A stretch of 14,973 nt of DNA, taken from an uncultured Coriobacteriaceae bacterium. Lineage in GTDB: Bacteria; Actinomycetota; Coriobacteriia; Coriobacteriales; Eggerthellaceae. The notes beneath the pieces are model-generated. The model made no database searches, had not been told where the DNA came from, and worked only from the letters and a program-made list of their open reading frames with translations. The stretch is from NCBI GenBank assembly GCA_946623915.1, contig CAMORQ010000013.1, positions 1 through 14,973 on the forward strand, given 5' to 3'. The translations under genes and the position numbers were made by a program. Each line of letters begins with the position of its first letter. Position 1 is the first letter of the stretch. Shown here piece after piece: positions 13,629-14,973 of the stretch.

Positions 13629-14353
13629 AATTCGCCAACATCGAACCGCGTGAGCGCGTCATCGTCGCCCTCGATTGCGACATGTCGCAGGCGCTCGATC
13701 TTGCCGACGTTTTGCAGGGACATGCAAAATGGCTGAAGGTGGGGATGACCCTGTATTACGCGCAAGGTCCCCGTATCGTGAACGAGCTGAAGGGCATGGG
13801 CTACAACATCTTCCTCGACCTGAAGTTCCACGACATTCCCCATCAGGTGCGCGGCGCAGCCGCATCGGCTACGCGCAACGGCGCCGACATGATCACCATG
13901 CATGCCGTCGGTGGCGTGGATATGATGAGGGCGGCTCTCGAAGGCGCCCAGGGCGCCGCAGATGATTTCGGCCTCGACGTTCCCGTCACGCTTGGCATCA
14001 CGGTGCTCACGAGCATGGACGCGACGTCCCTTTCTGCGTGCGGCGTCGAGCGTCCCCTGGAAGATCAGGTGTTGGCCATGGCATCTCTTGCGCGCGATGC
14101 CGGATTGGCCGGCGTCGTCGCTTCTCCTCAGGAGGCGAGTGCGCTGCGTGCAGCCTTGGGCCCCGAGGCGTTCATCGTCACGCCGGGTGTGCGTCCTGCG
14201 GGATCTGCGCGAGGGGATCAGCAGCGGGTTGCCACACCGGCGCAAGCCTTCGAGGCGGGGGCGTCGCACATCGTCGTTGGCCGTCCCATTACCGAGGCAA
14301 GCGATCCTCTTAGGGCCTTCGAGGATATCGCATCAACGCTCCAGGATGGGTAG
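13622..14353 (+). CDS. pyrF: Orotidine 5'-phosphate decarboxylase
   Basis: A 243-residue OMP decarboxylase, the last step to UMP. The signature DLKFHDIP is at 66-73 with catalytic K68 and D71; VALDCD (15-20) and LKVGM (38-42) hold the other Lys/Asp residues, and the phosphate-binding end TPGVRP and VVGRPIT is complete. Length fits the short bacterial type (about 230-245). AGGAG (13610-13614) within pyrD precedes ATG 13622 by 7 bases, and the genes overlap by 7 bases. No pyrE follows; orotate phosphoribosyltransferase must be elsewhere. Confidence 0.96.
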   Translation: MLEFANIEPRERVIVALDCDMSQALDLADVLQGHAKWLKVGMTLYYAQGPRIVNELKGMGYNIFLDLKFHDIPHQVRGAAASATRNGADMITMHAVGGVDMMRAALEGAQGAADDFGLDVPVTLGITVLTSMDATSLSACGVERPLEDQVLAMASLARDAGLAGVVASPQEASALRAALGPEAFIVTPGVRPAGSARGDQQRVATPAQAFEAGASHIVVGRPITEASDPLRAFEDIASTLQDG

Positions 14354-14402
14354 CGTGTGAAGATGCTGTTTTGCAAAATGGCTGCTCACTTGTGAAAAAG
14401 AG

Positions 14403-14438
14403 TTTCAACTACCTTCTCGTTGTGATACGATATCGGCA
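14403..14438 (+). promoter_or_regulatory. Likely promoter of mihF
   Basis: TACGAT (14426-14431), preceded by TGA to give an extended TGnTACGAT, lies 17 bases after TTTCAA (14403-14408), a fair -35. The predicted start is near 14438. The element overlaps two 8-bp palindromes, CGATATCG (14428-14435) and CAACGTTG (14437-14444), and an inverted repeat CGTTG (14418-14422)/CAACG (14437-14441), which could be a regulator site. It lets mihF be transcribed independently of the attenuated pyr operon. Confidence 0.5.
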
Positions 14439-14467
14439 ACGTTGTAGGAAACAAAGGAGTTCTTATT

Positions 14468-14776
14468 ATGGCTATACCTCAGTTGAGTCAGGAAGAGCGT
14501 CAGGCTGCGCTTGAAAAGGCCAAGGCTGCACGTATTAAGCGCGCGCAGGTGCGCGACGACCTGAAGTCTGGCAAGCTGACCTTGAAGAAGGTCCTCGGCA
14601 TGAAGGACGATCCGGTTGTGGGCCGCATGAAGGTTTCCACGCTCATCGAAACCCTTCCTGGCTACGGCAAGGCCAAGGCCGAAAAGATCATGAACGAGCT
14701 TCACATCGCCGAAAGCCGCCGTCTGCGTGGCCTGGGCGAACGTCAGGAAGCCGCTTTGCTGGAGCGCTTGAGCTAA
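14468..14776 (+). CDS. mihF: Actinobacterial integration host factor (mIHF)
   Basis: A 102-residue nucleoid protein unrelated in sequence to IHF alpha/beta. The N-terminus is a basic, Ala/Lys/Arg-rich helix (IPQLSQEERQAALEKAKAA), followed by KMxDD-like linker residues, then the MKVSTLIETLPGYGKAKAEK segment with the helix-two-turn-helix DNA-binding element, and the conserved RRLRGLGERQEAALLE end. It matches mycobacterial mIHF closely, from memory, and the mihF-gmk order is that of Actinobacteria. It binds and bends DNA and helps organise the chromosome. AAGGAG (14454-14459) precedes ATG 14468 by 8 bases. It is followed at once by gmk. Confidence 0.95.
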   Translation: MAIPQLSQEERQAALEKAKAARIKRAQVRDDLKSGKLTLKKVLGMKDDPVVGRMKVSTLIETLPGYGKAKAEKIMNELHIAESRRLRGLGERQEAALLERLS

Positions 14777-14973
14777 GTGTCCGCCGGCAATCTCTTTGTG
14801 ATATCGGGGCCATCAGGTGCTGGAAAAGGCACGCTGGTGGCCCGTGTTTTGGAGCGGATACCTTCGAGTTGGGTGTCCGTTTCTGCGACGACCCGTGCTC
14901 CGCGCGATGGGGAAGTGGATGGCGTCCATTACCACTTCCTTTCCGATGTCGAATTTGACGAAATCGCCGATAA
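14777..14973 (+). CDS. gmk: Guanylate kinase, N-terminal part (cut by window end)
   Basis: The first 65 codons of guanylate kinase, which phosphorylates GMP/dGMP. The N-terminus reads MSAGNLFVISGPSGAGKGTL with Walker A GPSGAGKGT (11-19), followed by SVSATTRAPRDGEVDG (34-49), the GMP-binding segment of the family, and VHYHFLS. The frame stays open to the last base. GTG 14777 directly follows the mihF stop; no clear ribosome binding site is seen at normal distance (GGAG at 14761-14764 is 12 bases away), so translation is probably coupled to mihF. Confidence 0.93.
   Translation, partial: MSAGNLFVISGPSGAGKGTLVARVLERIPSSWVSVSATTRAPRDGEVDGVHYHFLSDVEFDEIAD

Noticed and set aside
14365..14382. Terminator between pyrF and mihF (GCTGTTTTGCAAAATGGC)
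   Set aside because: The stem depends on two G-U pairs and A-U pairs, the loop is tight, and no U-tract follows.
1..14973. CRISPR arrays, tRNA/rRNA genes, insertion sequences or prophage genes
   Set aside because: None was seen: no spaced direct repeats, no tRNA-like cloverleaf noticed in the gaps, and no transposase or integrase frames. The window looks like chromosomal core sequence.

Overview
The window is GC-rich and almost fully coding, with every gene on the + strand. It suggests an anaerobic actinobacterium of the Coriobacteriia (Eggerthella/Slackia-like). The evidence is an actinobacterial integration host factor (mIHF) directly before guanylate kinase, a four-subunit VOR/KOR-type 2-oxoacid:ferredoxin oxidoreductase and a PyrR-attenuated pyrimidine operon. 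The genus is an inference; no rRNA or other marker gene is present.

Layout. (1) 2-514: C-terminal end of a SNF2-type helicase. (2) 690-4746: an operon for a 2-oxoacid:ferredoxin oxidoreductase, in the order ParA/MinD-like ATPase, 2x[4Fe-4S] ferredoxin (delta), alpha (VorB-like), beta, gamma, then an XRE-cupin regulator. It ends in a 12-bp terminator-like hairpin at 4750-4777. (3) 4836-8845: an AMP-forming acyl-CoA synthetase followed closely by the three partners of the functionally unassigned AmmeMemoRadiSam set: a Memo/LigB-like protein, an AMMECR1 protein and a radical SAM enzyme. (4) 8846-9062: a 217-base leader with an extended -10 promoter, a PyrR-binding RNA hairpin, a competing antiterminator and an intrinsic terminator. 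(5) 9063-14353: pyrR-pyrB-pyrC-pyrK-pyrD-pyrF, mostly overlapping or touching. (6) 14354-14973: mihF with its own likely promoter, then the 5' part of gmk.

How they work together. The oxidoreductase would interconvert a 2-oxoacid (probably branched-chain) and its acyl-CoA using ferredoxin; the acyl-CoA synthetase makes acyl-CoA from free acid, so the two could meet at the same acyl-CoA pool (inference). The pyr genes cover aspartate transcarbamylase, dihydroorotase, both subunits of NAD-linked dihydroorotate dehydrogenase and OMP decarboxylase. Carbamoyl-phosphate synthase and orotate phosphoribosyltransferase are not in the window.

The most striking observation is at 7373-7423. An 18-bp imperfect tandem duplication creates, exactly at the junction of its two copies, the in-frame TAA that ends the Memo-like gene. 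Without one copy the frame would run unbroken into AMMECR1, giving the two-domain fusion known in other anaerobes. The stop also lies at the base of a perfect 15-bp dyad. This looks like a recent or maintained split of a fusion gene inside a conserved system of unknown function.
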